A DNA stretch of 64,000 nt from Alcaligenes faecalis (GTDB lineage Bacteria > Pseudomonadota > Gammaproteobacteria > Burkholderiales > Burkholderiaceae_B). The stretch's first letter is position 1. Every line of letters starts with the position of its first letter. The notes under the pieces are model-generated. The model searched no databases, was not told the DNA's origin, and saw only the letters and a program-made list of their open reading frames with translations. This document shows, in pieces, positions 17,646-27,286 of the stretch. The position numbers were made by a program, and so were the translations under genes. The stretch lies in the NCBI RefSeq assembly GCF_002443155.1, contig NZ_CP023667.1:2480001-2544000 (forward strand). The letters run 5' to 3'.

Positions 17646-18869
17646 ATGCTTTACGATCTGCACGAACTTCAGCGGTCCTTTCTGGCCCCGCTCGCTGCCT
17701 TTACCGGCACCAGCTCCCAATGGTTTTCCAACCCCTACAGTCCACTGGCCTATACGCCCCTGTCGCGCCAACTGGCGGCCGCCTCTGAACTGGTACACCG
17801 AATCGGCAAGGATTACGAAAAACCGGCCTGGGGGCTGAATGAAACCCAGATTGACGGCCAAACCGTCGCCGTGCGCGAGGTCGAACGTCTGAGCAAGCCC
17901 TTCTGCAGGCTGATCCACTTCGAGCGCGATCACCCCAAAGCCGATCAGGACCCCACGATTTTGCTGGTTGCCCCCCTGTCCGGCCACCACGCCACCTTGC
18001 TGCGTGAAACCGTACGTGCGCTGCTGCCCGATCACTCGGTCTATGTCACTGACTGGATTGATGCCCGCATGGTGCCCCGCTCGGCCGGCCCCTTCCATCT
18101 GGACGATTACGTCCTGTATGTGCAGGAGTTCATCCAGACACTGGGCCCGAATGTGCACGTGATGTCGGTTTGTCAGCCCACGGTGCCGGTATTGGCTGCC
18201 GTATCGCTGATGGCAAGCCGTCGCTCGGCCGTGATGCCACGCAGCATGATCATGATGGGTGGCCCCATCGACACCCGTCAGTCACCTACCGAGGTGAACC
18301 GTCTGGCCACCACCAAGTCCTATTCCTGGTTTGAGAACAATCTGATTCATCGCGTGCCAACCAAGTACCCCGGTGCTCACCGTCGTGTGTACCCCGGCTT
18401 TTTGCAGCACGCTGGTTTTGTAGCCATGAATCCGGATCGTCACGTCAGCTCGCACTACGACTTTTATCAGCACCTGATCAAGGGTGATGATGACGACGCC
18501 CAAGCACATCGCCGTTTTTACGACGAATACAATGCCGTGCTGGACATGCCTGCCGAGTTCTATCTGGACACCATCCGCATCGTGTTCCAGGAACACCGCT
18601 TGCCCAAAGGCCAATGGCACGTGCATGGCGAACAAGTCCGCCCCCAGGATATTGATGGCGTAGCTCTGTTTACCATTGAAGGCGAACTGGACGATATTTC
18701 CGGCCAGGGTCAGACCCATTCGGCGCAAGGGCTGTGCTCGAAAATCGCGCCTGAACTCAAGCAGCAATTCACTGCACCCAACTGTGGCCATTACGGGATT
18801 TTCTCCGGAAGCCGCTGGCGCACGCTGATCTGTCCTAAAATCAGGGACTTCATCCGTCAGCACAGCTGA
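17646..18869 (+). CDS. phaZ: PhaZ, intracellular polyhydroxybutyrate depolymerase
   Basis: 407 residues of an alpha/beta-hydrolase-type protein. [17 protein letters not shown] (about residues 175-191) carries a cysteine at the nucleophilic elbow, as in Cupriavidus PhaZa1-type depolymerases, instead of the serine of most lipases. [10 protein letters not shown] and the late [12 protein letters not shown] (His of the triad) are further family features. No signal peptide is seen, consistent with action on granules inside the cell. It mobilises stored PHB to hydroxybutyrate. A strong hairpin terminator follows the stop codon. Confidence 0.93.
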   Translation: MLYDLHELQRSFLAPLAAFTGTSSQWFSNPYSPLAYTPLSRQLAAASELVHRIGKDYEKPAWGLNETQIDGQTVAVREVERLSKPFCRLIHFERDHPKADQDPTILLVAPLSGHHATLLRETVRALLPDHSVYVTDWIDARMVPRSAGPFHLDDYVLYVQEFIQTLGPNVHVMSVCQPTVPVLAAVSLMASRRSAVMPRSMIMMGGPIDTRQSPTEVNRLATTKSYSWFENNLIHRVPTKYPGAHRRVYPGFLQHAGFVAMNPDRHVSSHYDFYQHLIKGDDDDAQAHRRFYDEYNAVLDMPAEFYLDTIRIVFQEHRLPKGQWHVHGEQVRPQDIDGVALFTIEGELDDISGQGQTHSAQGLCSKIAPELKQQFTAPNCGHYGIFSGSRWRTLICPKIRDFIRQHS

Positions 18870-18891
18870 TATTTGGCTTATGCCGTTTCTG

Positions 18892-18915
18892 ACGGGGCCA
18901 GATGGCCCCGTTTTT
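18892..18915 (+). terminator. Rho-independent terminator of phaZ
   Basis: ACGGGGCC pairs with GGCCCCGT around AGAT and is followed by TTTTT. The T-run ends only six bases before the rsxB ATG, which supports starting rsxB at 18922 rather than at 18880. Confidence 0.85.
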
Positions 18916-18921
18916 GCATTC

Positions 18922-19563
18922 ATGTCCGACACCTTAATACGGCGCATTGACGCCCTGCTCCCTCAAACCCAGTGCACCCGCTGTGGTTACGATGCCTGTC
19001 TGCCCTACGCCCAAGCCATTGCGCTTGAAGGCGAGGCGATCAACCGCTGCCCGCCCGGCGGTCAGGAAGGCGTACAGGCCCTGGCCGAACTGCTGGGTCG
19101 TGAGGCCCTGCCCCTGGACCCGTCCTGTGGGGAATTTACCGGCCCCAGCCGCGCAGTAATCATTGAAGAACACTGTATTGGTTGCACACTCTGTATTCAG
19201 GCCTGTCCGGTGGATGCCATTATTGGTGCCAACAAGCTGATGCACACCGTACTGGCCGACCGCTGCACCGGCTGCGAGCTCTGTGTACCGCACTGTCCGG
19301 TGGATTGCATCAGCATGGTGCCTACCGACGAATGGAGCAGCGAGCAAGCCATGCAGGCGCGCCTGGATACGGAACAGCGCCGCGACCGTCTGCTGGCCCG
19401 CCACAAGGAAAGCTCGGACCTGGCTGCCCGCACACTGGCTAATAAACCCGTCCTGGCCAACTCGGCCGATCAGGCCGATAAACGCGAGGCATCCATTGCC
19501 TCTGCCCTGGCCCGCGCCCGTGCGCGACGCGCCGGCAAGACTGCAAGCGAAACCACGTCATGA
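18922..19563 (+). CDS. rsxB: RnfB/RsxB-type iron-sulfur electron-transport protein
   Basis: 213 residues from the ATG at 18922. The N-terminal Fe-S domain has Cys18, Cys21, Cys26 and Cys43 (the CxxCGYxAC pattern), followed by two ferredoxin motifs, [15 protein letters not shown] and [15 protein letters not shown]. RnfB proteins of the Rnf/Rsx complex usually begin with a membrane anchor; none is present here, and no other rnf gene is in the window, so this is probably a soluble solitary version, a form I recall from other betaproteobacteria. Its last four bases overlap the nth start (ATGA), so both are translated from one mRNA. No ribosome-binding site is visible because the phaZ terminator abuts the start. 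Confidence 0.88.
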   Translation: MSDTLIRRIDALLPQTQCTRCGYDACLPYAQAIALEGEAINRCPPGGQEGVQALAELLGREALPLDPSCGEFTGPSRAVIIEEHCIGCTLCIQACPVDAIIGANKLMHTVLADRCTGCELCVPHCPVDCISMVPTDEWSSEQAMQARLDTEQRRDRLLARHKESSDLAARTLANKPVLANSADQADKREASIASALARARARRAGKTASETTS

Positions 19564-20198
19564 ACGCTGCCAAGCGCCACGAGATTTTCAGCCGTTTTCA
19601 GGCCGCCAACCCCAAGCCCACCACCGAGCTGGAATATGCCGACACCTTTCAACTGCTGATTGCCGTGATCCTGTCGGCCCAGGCCACAGACCGTTCCGTG
19701 AACCTGGCCACCGCCCGTTTCTTCCCGGAACATGGCACGCCGGAAGGGATTCTGGCCATGGGTGAGGAAGGTCTGCGAGACGCCATCAAGACCATAGGTC
19801 TGTATAAAACCAAAGCGGCCAACGTCATCAAGACTTGCCGGATTTTGCTGGAACAGCATCAAGGCCAGGTCCCCTGTGACCGCGCAGCACTGGAGGCCCT
19901 TCCAGGCGTAGGACGCAAAACCGCCAATGTCGTTTTGAACACCGCTTTTGGTCTGCCCACCATTGCGGTGGATACCCATATCTTCCGCGTTGCAAACCGT
20001 ACCGGCATTGCCCCAGGCAAAAACGTGGTTGAAGTGGAAAAGAAGCTGGAAAAAGTGATACCCAAGCCCTTTTTACTGGATGCCCACCACTGGCTGATTT
20101 TGCATGGTCGCTACATTTGTGTGGCCCGCAAGCCCAAGTGTCCCCAGTGCGGCATCTCGGATTTGTGCGACTTCAAACCGAAAACTGTTAACACTTAA
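19560..20198 (+). CDS. nth: Nth, endonuclease III
   Basis: 212 residues. The helix-hairpin-helix [14 protein letters not shown] carries catalytic Lys120, and [11 protein letters not shown] carries Asp138. The [4Fe-4S] cluster ligands Cys187, Cys194, Cys197 and Cys203 have the same numbering as in E. coli. It removes oxidised pyrimidines from DNA and nicks the abasic site. Pairing with an RnfB-type protein is frequent in proteobacteria; a redox link to the iron-sulfur cluster is an attractive but unproven explanation. Confidence 0.97.
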   Translation: MNAAKRHEIFSRFQAANPKPTTELEYADTFQLLIAVILSAQATDRSVNLATARFFPEHGTPEGILAMGEEGLRDAIKTIGLYKTKAANVIKTCRILLEQHQGQVPCDRAALEALPGVGRKTANVVLNTAFGLPTIAVDTHIFRVANRTGIAPGKNVVEVEKKLEKVIPKPFLLDAHHWLILHGRYICVARKPKCPQCGISDLCDFKPKTVNT

Positions 20199-20209
20199 GT
20201 AACACATAC

Positions 20210-20252
20210 CCGGTTTAACAACATTTGTTTACCAAACAGTGCATTAAACCGG
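20210..20252. other. nested inverted repeat after nth
   Basis: CCGGTTTAA (20210-20218) pairs with TTAAACCGG (20244-20252), and inside it TGTTT (20226-20230) pairs with AAACA (20234-20238). No T-run follows, so it may be an operator or processing signal rather than an intrinsic terminator. Confidence 0.45.
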
Positions 20253-20442
20253 ACCATCCTATGACAAACCCGCATAGTTTTGCTTCGTCGGCGCTTCCAT
20301 ACTGAAACGCATGAAGGACTCTGCCTATAGTTTGCTGGCGATGGAATCACCGCGGTAAGAGGCAAAGGACGCGTAACGGGTTCCTGCGCCAACCAGCCAA
20401 CGTACAGGCCCATATTGACGACTCACGACAAGGAGCGTTCTC

Positions 20443-21135
20443 ATGACACGGGCTGCCCTGGATATTGAGAATCTGTACGCCTGGCACCGAGAGTTTCCGC
20501 TCTTGCGCGGATTGAATTTGCAGGTTGCTGCAGGCGAAATCTGCACCGTACTGAGCCGCAACCGTGCCGGCCGCAGTGCCATGCTACGCGCCATCGTGGG
20601 TTTGACGGATAGCCGCCGCGGCTCCATCCGTATTCAAGGCACCGAAGCCATTCATCTGAACCAGCATCAGCTGGCAGATTTGGGCGTGGGCTACAGCCCC
20701 TACGAACAAAGCATCTTTACCGGCCTGAGCTGCGAGGAAAACCTTCTGCTGCCACCCGCCATAGGCACCGCCCTGGGTGGCGGTATGTCGCTGGTGCAAA
20801 TCTACGAGCTGCTGCCCAGCCTGGAGCAACGGCGTCACCACATGGCCACGCAGCTTTCCACTGGCGAGCAGAAAATACTGGCGATTGCACGCTTGCTGCG
20901 CACGGGTGTGAATCTGCTGCTTCTGGACAAGGTATCCGAGGGTCTGGCCCCGGTGCAGGCCCAGACACTGAGCAAGTTGATCTGCACACTGCGCAACGAA
21001 GGCTACACCATTGTGCTGGCCGAACAATGCCCGCAGTTCTCGGCAGAATTCAGCGATCAGTTTCATGTGCTCGAGCAAGGGCAAATTATCGAGCGATTCG
21101 GCCGTAGCGAATTAAGCCATACCGCCCCGGAATAA
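20443..21135 (+). CDS. degenerate LivF-like ABC ATPase, probably ATPase-defective
   Basis: 230 residues, clearly related to LivF along the whole length. The nucleotide-binding motifs are damaged. The Walker A site reads SRNRAGRS (38-45) where GxxGxGKS is expected (Gly38 to Ser, Gly41 to Arg, Lys44 to Arg). The signature is LSTGEQ (138-143) instead of LSGGEQ. The Walker B site is LLLLDKVSEGLAP, so the catalytic Glu is Lys163, although Asp162 remains. There are no permease or binding-protein genes beside it; the intact liv operon is on the other strand beyond ompW. The open frame and normal length argue against a recent pseudogene. A regulatory or structural role is possible but unproven. Confidence 0.85.
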   Translation: MTRAALDIENLYAWHREFPLLRGLNLQVAAGEICTVLSRNRAGRSAMLRAIVGLTDSRRGSIRIQGTEAIHLNQHQLADLGVGYSPYEQSIFTGLSCEENLLLPPAIGTALGGGMSLVQIYELLPSLEQRRHHMATQLSTGEQKILAIARLLRTGVNLLLLDKVSEGLAPVQAQTLSKLICTLRNEGYTIVLAEQCPQFSAEFSDQFHVLEQGQIIERFGRSELSHTAPE

Positions 21136-21232
21136 CCGGACAAGCTCCAAGGCTTTCCATTTCCGGGTTGTTACCAAGTGATGCGAAAAACAGACATAGT
21201 GCCAAAATTCACTCGGCATGAAGTCTGCTTGC

Positions 21233-21246
21233 TTGATCTACAACAA
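21233..21246 (+). promoter_or_regulatory. FNR/ANR-like box upstream of ompW
   Basis: TTGAT-CTAC-AACAA matches the consensus TTGAT-N4-ATCAA at nine of ten positions. Its centre is about 106 bases before the ompW start codon. The E. coli ompW gene is known to respond to oxygen through FNR, which makes the match plausible. No convincing -10 box could be placed. Confidence 0.45.
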
Positions 21247-21345
21247 GGTCAGGCGGCCAACTACCTCTGAGGCTTGCTTTGAATCAAATCTGCGGGCCCA
21301 GCCCTCATGCACTCTGTAGGCTTTACACACACCTACGGAGCTCCT

Positions 21346-21987
21346 ATGAAATCCCGCCACTTGATTCCAGGTCTGCACCTGTCCTTGCTTGCTGTTGGAC
21401 TGGCCGCTGTTTTGTACGCGCCTCAAGGCCAAACACACGAAGCGGGTGATTTCTTGCTCAAAGGTGGCGTGACCTGGGTATCCCCAAAATCCAATAACGG
21501 CTCTGTGGCTGACGGCACTGTCAAGCTGGACGTAGGCAATAATGCTCGCCCCAGCTTCTCGCTGACCTACATGGCCACCCGCAATATTGGTATTGAGCTG
21601 CTGGGCGCTTTCCCCTTCCAGCACAATATCGACAGCAATCTGGGCCGTATCGGCAAGACCAAGCACTTGCCCCCGACCCTGAGCCTGCAATACCACTTCC
21701 TGCCTGACAGCGACTTCCAGCCCTATGTCGGCGTGGGCGTGAACTACACCATGTTCTTTGACACCGAATCGCGCGGTGCTCTGGCAGGCTCCGACCTGAA
21801 ACTGAAAAACAGCTGGGGTTTTGCAGCCCAGGTCGGTGTGGATTACAAGCTGGACAAGAACTGGTTCCTGAACGCTGATGTACGCTACATCAGCATCCGT
21901 CCAGACGTGAAACTGAACGGTCAGTCCATTGGCAAAGCCAAGCTGGACCCCGTGGTTGCCACCATCGGGGTCGGCTACCGCTTCTAA
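21346..21987 (+). CDS. ompW: OmpW-family outer-membrane protein
   Basis: 213 residues from the ATG at 21346, preceded by GGAG; an earlier in-frame ATG at 21307 lacks a ribosome-binding site. A signal peptide (hydrophobic [10 protein letters not shown], cleavage probably near residue 24) leads into an eight-stranded beta-barrel pattern with [46 protein letters not shown] and the terminal aromatic residue in GYRF, typical of barrel proteins. It forms a small hydrophobic channel in the outer membrane. Its stop codon overlaps that of the convergent livF by three bases. Confidence 0.93.
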   Translation: MKSRHLIPGLHLSLLAVGLAAVLYAPQGQTHEAGDFLLKGGVTWVSPKSNNGSVADGTVKLDVGNNARPSFSLTYMATRNIGIELLGAFPFQHNIDSNLGRIGKTKHLPPTLSLQYHFLPDSDFQPYVGVGVNYTMFFDTESRGALAGSDLKLKNSWGFAAQVGVDYKLDKNWFLNADVRYISIRPDVKLNGQSIGKAKLDPVVATIGVGYRF

Positions 21988-22766
21988 GCGCTGGCTTCTT
22001 CCTGCTCGCGTTTGCCCTGCCCCAAGCCCAGATAGCTTTCTATCACTCGGGGATTATGAGCCAGGTCAGACGCGGGCCCTTGCAGTACCACATCGCCCGT
22101 CTCCAGTACATAACCGTAGTCAGCCACTTGCAAAGCGGCACGAGCATTTTGCTCGACCAGCAAGATGGCCACGCCGGTACTGCGCAGTCGGGCGATGATC
22201 ATGAAGATCTCCCGCACCACACGCGGCGCCAGGCCCAGGCTGGGTTCATCCAGCATCAGCACTTTGGGTTGCGCCATCAAGGCACGGCCTACGGCCAGCA
22301 TCTGCCGCTCCCCGCCTGACAAAGTCCCTGCCAGCTGAGTACGACGCTCTTTCAAGCGTGGGAACAAGGTGTAAACCTTGTCCATGGTGTCGCGCCAGCC
22401 AGGATGGCGGGCGCGATACAGGCGAAAGCCGCCCAGCAGAAGATTGTCTTCCACCGTCATGCTGCCAAACAGCTCGCGGCGTTCCGGCACCAGGGAAATG
22501 CCAGCCGCCACGCGACGCTCCACTTCCCAATGGCTGATCTCCTGCCCTTCGTACTGCACCGAGCCGGTGCTGCGGCCCACGCTGGGCAAAGAGCCCATCA
22601 TGGAGTTCAGCAAGGTGGATTTACCAGCACCGTTGGCACCAATCACGGTCACAATGCTGCCGGCACGCACGTCCAGGCTGGCACCCATCACAGCACTGAC
22701 TTTGCCGTACTGAGCCGCCAGATTGTCTACCTTCAGGATAATGTCTTTCGATTGTGCCGAACTCAT
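21984..22766 (-). CDS. livF: LivF, branched-chain amino-acid ABC transporter ATPase
   Basis: 260 residues with intact motifs: Walker A GANGAGKS, signature [15 protein letters not shown] and Walker [14 protein letters not shown]. It is the second ATPase of the high-affinity leucine/isoleucine/valine importer. The ATG overlaps the end of the upstream livM-livG fusion by four bases (ATGA). It is the last gene of the livJ-H-MG-F set and ends tail-to-tail with ompW, sharing CTAA. A degenerate LivF-like gene lies less than 1 kb away on the other strand, so the two should not be confused. Confidence 0.95.
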   Translation of the reverse strand: MSSAQSKDIILKVDNLAAQYGKVSAVMGASLDVRAGSIVTVIGANGAGKSTLLNSMMGSLPSVGRSTGSVQYEGQEISHWEVERRVAAGISLVPERRELFGSMTVEDNLLLGGFRLYRARHPGWRDTMDKVYTLFPRLKERRTQLAGTLSGGERQMLAVGRALMAQPKVLMLDEPSLGLAPRVVREIFMIIARLRSTGVAILLVEQNARAALQVADYGYVLETGDVVLQGPASDLAHNPRVIESYLGLGQGKREQEEASA

Positions 22767-24595
22767 AGCGCTGCTCCTGCCGAGGCGGGCTCATTGACCT
22801 GATCCAGATCCAGGTCGTCATCAATACCACCCAGGTAGGCTTCCAGCACCGCTGGATTTTCCTGAATCTCCTTGGGCAAACCTTCGGCCAGCTTGGTGCC
22901 AAAATCCATGACAACCAGCTTGTCCGTCAAATTCATGACAAAGTCCATGTCATGCTCAACCAGCAAAATGCTCATGCCTTCGCTACGCAGCTGATCCAGC
23001 ACTTTGGCCAGTTCCTGCTTTTCCTTGTAGCGCAAGCCAGCCGCCGGCTCGTCCAGCAGCAAGAGCAATGGATCAGAAGCCAGGGCACGGGCAATTTCCA
23101 GAATACGCTGCTGACCCAGAGCCAGATTGCCAGCCTCTTCGTACAGGTAGTCCCCCAGACCCACGCGCTCCAGTTGAACAGCAGCTTCATGCAGCAACTC
23201 GGCTTCGCTACGACGTTCGGTATGCAGGACGGCGGAGACCACACCGACATTACGACGCAAGTGAGCGCCCAACGCCACGTTTTCCAGAACTGTCATGGTA
23301 GGCAGCAATTGCACGTGCTGGAAGGTACGGCCTACGCCCAGGCGAGAAATCTCGCGTGCGGGCTTGCCATCAATCCGCTGCCCCAGGAAACTGACCTGAC
23401 CGCTGGTAGCCGACAGCACGCCGGTAATCAGGTTAAAGGTCGTGCTCTTGCCTGCGCCATTAGGACCGATCAGGCCCATGATCTGACCCGCATTCAAGGT
23501 GAAGCTGATATCGTTCACAGCGACCAGACCACCGAACTCCTTGCGGATCTTGTTCACTTCCAGAACCAGCGAACCCGCCTGGGGACGCTCACGTTGAGGC
23601 AGGGCCTCGGCTTGTGGAGGAGGCGCCTGTTTGCGCTTCTGTGCACCGAAAACCTGTTCCCAGGCCTTGTGCAGGATAGGCCACAGACCGTCGCGAGCGT
23701 ACTGCAAAATCAGCACCATCAAGATACCGAAAACGATCAGCTCGAAGTTGATGTCGGTATTGAGCAGCTTGGGCAGCCAGTTCTGCAACTGGTCTTTCAG
23801 GCTCAGTACCAGGGCCGAGCCCAGAACCGCGCCCCAAACACTGCCTGCACCACCCAATACAGCCATGAACAGGTATTCAATACCGTAGTTCAAACCGAAG
23901 GGGCTGGGCGACACCGCGCGCTGGTAGTGCGCGTAGAGCCAGCCGGATATGCAAGCCAGCAAGGCGGCGTAAACGAACACAATGACCTTGTAGTTGGCCA
24001 TGTTCACGCCAAAGGACTCGGCCATGCCGCTGCCGTGCTTCAGAGCGCGAATGGCACGCCCAGGACGTGAGTTCAGCAGGTTGCGTGTACCCCACATGGC
24101 CAGCAAGGCAAAAGCCCAGATCAGGTAGTAAATATCCCGGCCCGAGGACAGGGAAATACCGAAGAACTCCAAAGGAGCAATCCCGGAAATACCGTCGTAC
24201 TGACCCAGGAATTCCAGGTTGCCGAACAGGTAGTACAAGGCCAGACCCCACGCCAGGGTACACAGGGGCAGGAAGTGGCCGGACAAGCGCAGTGTGATCG
24301 CGCCCAGAATGTAGGCCACCATCATGGTAATAGCCATGCCAATGAGCAGATTGAACCAGGGCGACCAGCCCAAGCGAGCGGTCAGATAAGCCGTGGTGTA
24401 CGCACCCAGGCCCACAAACGCAGCCTGACCAAAAGAAGTCAGACCGCCCACGCCCGTCAACAGCACCAGACCCAGCACGACCAAGCTGGTCAAGCCAATA
24501 TAGTTAAGCTGGGTAATCCAGAATTCGGGCGTTGCGCCCAGCTGCGGCAAAACCAATAGAACCGCAATAAATAGTAGCGTCAGCCAGTGTCTCAT
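22763..24595 (-). CDS. livM: LivM-LivG fusion: ABC permease joined to ATPase
   Basis: 610 residues in one uninterrupted frame. Residues 1 to about 320 are a LivM-type permease with about eight to nine hydrophobic segments ([32 protein letters not shown]). A Gln/Pro-rich linker (about 320-345) follows. Residues about 345-600 are a LivG-type ATPase with Walker A GPNGAGKS, signature [15 protein letters not shown] and Walker [12 protein letters not shown]. In E. coli these are separate proteins; fusions are known in other proteobacteria. The fusion fixes a 1:1 ratio of permease and ATPase. The start has GGAG upstream, five bases after livH. Confidence 0.94.
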   Translation of the reverse strand: MRHWLTLLFIAVLLVLPQLGATPEFWITQLNYIGLTSLVVLGLVLLTGVGGLTSFGQAAFVGLGAYTTAYLTARLGWSPWFNLLIGMAITMMVAYILGAITLRLSGHFLPLCTLAWGLALYYLFGNLEFLGQYDGISGIAPLEFFGISLSSGRDIYYLIWAFALLAMWGTRNLLNSRPGRAIRALKHGSGMAESFGVNMANYKVIVFVYAALLACISGWLYAHYQRAVSPSPFGLNYGIEYLFMAVLGGAGSVWGAVLGSALVLSLKDQLQNWLPKLLNTDINFELIVFGILMVLILQYARDGLWPILHKAWEQVFGAQKRKQAPPPQAEALPQRERPQAGSLVLEVNKIRKEFGGLVAVNDISFTLNAGQIMGLIGPNGAGKSTTFNLITGVLSATSGQVSFLGQRIDGKPAREISRLGVGRTFQHVQLLPTMTVLENVALGAHLRRNVGVVSAVLHTERRSEAELLHEAAVQLERVGLGDYLYEEAGNLALGQQRILEIARALASDPLLLLLDEPAAGLRYKEKQELAKVLDQLRSEGMSILLVEHDMDFVMNLTDKLVVMDFGTKLAEGLPKEIQENPAVLEAYLGGIDDDLDLDQVNEPASAGAAL

Positions 24596-24600
24596 GTGAT

Positions 24601-25638
24601 TTACTCCTCATCATCCACGTGCTTGCTACCGAAGGAGCGCCACAACAACACCGGTATCACCATGGTAAATACAATAACTTCTTTGTAGGCACTGGCCCAG
24701 AAAGAGGAAAACGCTTCCAGAACCCCCAGGAACAAGGCACCCAAGAGGGTGACGGGGTAGCTGATCAGGCCGCCAAAAATCGCCGCCACAAAACCCTTGA
24801 GACCAATCAAAAAGCCCGTGTCGTAGTAGATGGTCGTCACAGGAGCGATCAGCATGCCGGACAAGGCACCAATGGCCGCAGCCAGGGTGAAGGTCAGGGA
24901 ACCGGACATATTGGTGCTGATACCCACCAGACGGGCACCACGGCGGTTCACCGCTGTTGCACGCAAGGCGCGACCATACAGGGTCTTACCGAAAAAGCCC
25001 CACAAGGCCAGAATCAGCAGCACGCAAGCGCCCATCACGAAGAAGGTCTGTGCGGACCAGCTTACTGCGCCCAGGGACACTTCCCCTTCCATGAAGGGAG
25101 GCGTACGCCAGCCTTCCGGACCGAAGAACACCAGACCCAGGCCCGTCAGCGCAAAGTGCACCGCCACCGAGGTGATCAGCAGCACCAGCACACTGGCTTC
25201 GGCAATAGGCTGGTACACCAGTCGATACACCATGGGGCCCAGAGGGATCACGACCGCCAGCGAAAACAGCACGGCCACCCACAAAGGCAGCTCCGAGCTG
25301 ACAATGGCGGGAGCGGCAAAGTAAACCGCGACAGGGATCACGATATTGACCAGGAACTTGCGGGGCATGCCCACCAGGCTGCGGCTGCGCAAGGCAGAGA
25401 GCAACTCCAGCAAGAACACCAGCGCACCGGCGATCAATAACAAAATAACGGTTCCCGGCATGCGGCCATTGACCACAAAGGCCAGGGTCAGGGCGCCAAA
25501 GGTGACAAATTCACCTTGCGGGATAAAGATGACGCGGGTAACCAGGAAAACCAGAACCAGGGCGAGCCCGAGCAAGGCATAGATGGCGCCATTCAATATG
25601 CCATCCTGCAACAAAATTAAAGCGATGGTGGTATCCAT
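24601..25638 (-). CDS. livH: LivH, branched-chain amino-acid ABC permease
   Basis: 345 residues from the ATG at 25638 ([17 protein letters not shown]), the usual family beginning; in-frame starts at 25650 and 25728 exist but would add non-conserved residues. It has about eight membrane segments, including [20 protein letters not shown] and the EAA-like loop [14 protein letters not shown]. It pairs with the LivM half of the next gene to form the membrane channel. A hairpin terminator between livJ and livH probably lowers livHMGF expression relative to the binding protein. Confidence 0.93.
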   Translation of the reverse strand: MDTTIALILLQDGILNGAIYALLGLALVLVFLVTRVIFIPQGEFVTFGALTLAFVVNGRMPGTVILLLIAGALVFLLELLSALRSRSLVGMPRKFLVNIVIPVAVYFAAPAIVSSELPLWVAVLFSLAVVIPLGPMVYRLVYQPIAEASVLVLLITSVAVHFALTGLGLVFFGPEGWRTPPFMEGEVSLGAVSWSAQTFFVMGACVLLILALWGFFGKTLYGRALRATAVNRRGARLVGISTNMSGSLTFTLAAAIGALSGMLIAPVTTIYYDTGFLIGLKGFVAAIFGGLISYPVTLLGALFLGVLEAFSSFWASAYKEVIVFTMVIPVLLWRSFGSKHVDDEE

Positions 25639-25737
25639 GTCGGACAACATCCTGTACAACAAAAAGGGCAAAGGGCTTACGGCAAACGCAGGCCTGTAGC
25701 GGGAACGGGTGCCAGGATCAGCCAGCACCCGCCTCGG

Positions 25738-25764
25738 AAAAAACCGGCTGGAGAGCCGGTTTTT
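25738..25764 (-). terminator. intercistronic terminator between livJ and livH
   Basis: On the minus strand AACCGGCT pairs with AGCCGGTT around CTCC and runs into T residues. It lies just after livJ and before livH, the usual place for a partial terminator that leaves more binding protein than permease. Confidence 0.8.
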
Positions 25765-25776
25765 GCCTGTCAGATA

Positions 25777-26946
25777 TTACAGATCAGGCTGATATGTCCA
25801 TTTACCGTCGACCACTTTCACGATCACGTGGGCACGTTTGTCCAGGCCTGCGTGGTCCGTGGCGGACATATTGAACACACCTTGGGACGCGGCCAGCTCT
25901 TTGGTCTGCTCCAGAGCGTCACGCAAGGCTGCGCGGAACTCCGGGGTACCTGGCTTGGCACCGGACTTCAAGGCTTCCGGAATGGCTTCGGTCACCAGCA
26001 AACCGGCATCCCACATGTGGCCACCAAACGTGTTGATGGAGCCAGCGCCGTATTTGGCTTCGTATTTTTCCTTGTACTCCATGGCGGTCTTTTTCACCGA
26101 GCTGCTGTCAGGCAGCTGTTCGGCAACCAGCAAAGGACCGGCTGGCAAGATCATGTCGTTACAGTCTTTGCCGCACACACGCAGCACGTCGCTGTTGGCC
26201 GCACCGTGTGTCTGGTAAATGATGCCAGCGTAGCCACGGCCTTTCAGTTCACGCTGTGGCAAGGCAACAGGCGTGCCGGAACCGGCAATCAAAATAGCAT
26301 CAGGCTTGGTGCCCAGCAGCTTCAGAACCTGGCCGGTCACGCTGGTGTCGTTACGACCGTAGCGCTCGGCGCCCAGCACTTTGATGCCTTTGGCTTGAGC
26401 GGCTTCGGTAATCACGTTCAGCCAGCCATCTCCGTAGGCATCGTTGTAGCCGATAAAGCCCAGGGTTTTGACGTTTTGCTTGACCATGGCATCAGCCAGG
26501 GCGCCAGCCATCAGCTGGTCATTCTGAGGAGTCTTGAACACCCAGGTACGGGCGCCTTCCACAGGATCAACAATCTTGGCGTTGGCGGCCACACTGATCA
26601 TGGGAGTCTTGGTTTCGCCAGCAACGTCCACCATGGCCAGGGAGCCGGGCGTCACGGAAGTACCGATCACCACGTCGACCTTGTCGTCGGTAATCAGCTT
26701 GCGCATATTGCGTACGGCCACGGTGGTATCGGTGGCATCGTCCAGAACGATGTACTCGATTTTCTGGCCGGCCACTTCGGTAGGCAGCAGGCTGACTGTA
26801 TTGCGCTCGGGAATGCCCAGCGAGGCCGCCGGTCCTGTCGCTGCCACCGTCACACCTACCTTGATCTGCGCGGACACGGCCACGGGCAGGCTCAAGGCCA
26901 GGGCTGCAGCCAATGTCGTCAGGCGACCAGTAGTAATGCAGTTCAT
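25777..26946 (-). CDS. livJ: LivJ/LivK-type periplasmic branched-chain amino-acid binding protein
   Basis: 389 residues from the ATG at 26946, which has GGGAG nine bases upstream; an ATG at 26970 lacks such a site. A signal peptide (LTTLAAALALSLPVAVSAQ) precedes a type I periplasmic-binding fold (IKVGVTVAATGPAASLGIPERNTVSL; FIGYNDAYGDGWLNV; GHMWDAGLLV). It captures substrate in the periplasm and delivers it to LivH/LivM. The ligand is inferred from the operon; related proteins also bind aromatic or hydroxy acids. It is first in the operon, with an AT-rich upstream region. Confidence 0.92.
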   Translation of the reverse strand: MNCITTGRLTTLAAALALSLPVAVSAQIKVGVTVAATGPAASLGIPERNTVSLLPTEVAGQKIEYIVLDDATDTTVAVRNMRKLITDDKVDVVIGTSVTPGSLAMVDVAGETKTPMISVAANAKIVDPVEGARTWVFKTPQNDQLMAGALADAMVKQNVKTLGFIGYNDAYGDGWLNVITEAAQAKGIKVLGAERYGRNDTSVTGQVLKLLGTKPDAILIAGSGTPVALPQRELKGRGYAGIIYQTHGAANSDVLRVCGKDCNDMILPAGPLLVAEQLPDSSSVKKTAMEYKEKYEAKYGAGSINTFGGHMWDAGLLVTEAIPEALKSGAKPGTPEFRAALRDALEQTKELAASQGVFNMSATDHAGLDKRAHVIVKVVDGKWTYQPDL

Positions 26947-27286
26947 CCTTTTCTCCCAAATTTTGTTCATTGTTGTGGACCGATTTAACGGTCAAAAAAT
27001 CGTAATACAGATAATCACCAGCAGATACCAGAAACGTATCAAGTCACGCGGATTTCAGATATTGGTGTTTACCTTAAATATTAAAAGTTTAAATAGTGCA
27101 CTAACTAAAGTGATAGCTCACGAATTAAGTGCCCTGCCCTGCCATTTTCTTTAACGGGGAGCCCGCTTGGGAGTCAGGAAGATCTGCACTTTGGAACCCT
27201 CTGTTCCAAACGCACTCTAATTGTCGATTACTATGTAGGACTGCGCCTCCTGTAGGCATTGATCTGTTTTTCATAAGGCAGCACAC
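26947..27286. other. divergent promoter region livJ / msrB
   Basis: 340 bases without a gene. The middle (about 27050-27130) is markedly AT-rich, with TTAAATATTAAAAG and TTTAAATAGTGCACT, as expected for promoters or Lrp-like binding, though no exact consensus was found. Nearer msrB lies a perfect inverted repeat, TTTGGAAC-CCTCT-GTTCCAAA (27190-27210). Confidence 0.5.
27190..27210. promoter_or_regulatory. inverted repeat upstream of msrB
   Basis: TTTGGAAC and GTTCCAAA are perfect 8-bp complements around a 5-base loop, about 77 bases before the msrB start. It could be an operator or an mRNA hairpin. Confidence 0.4.
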
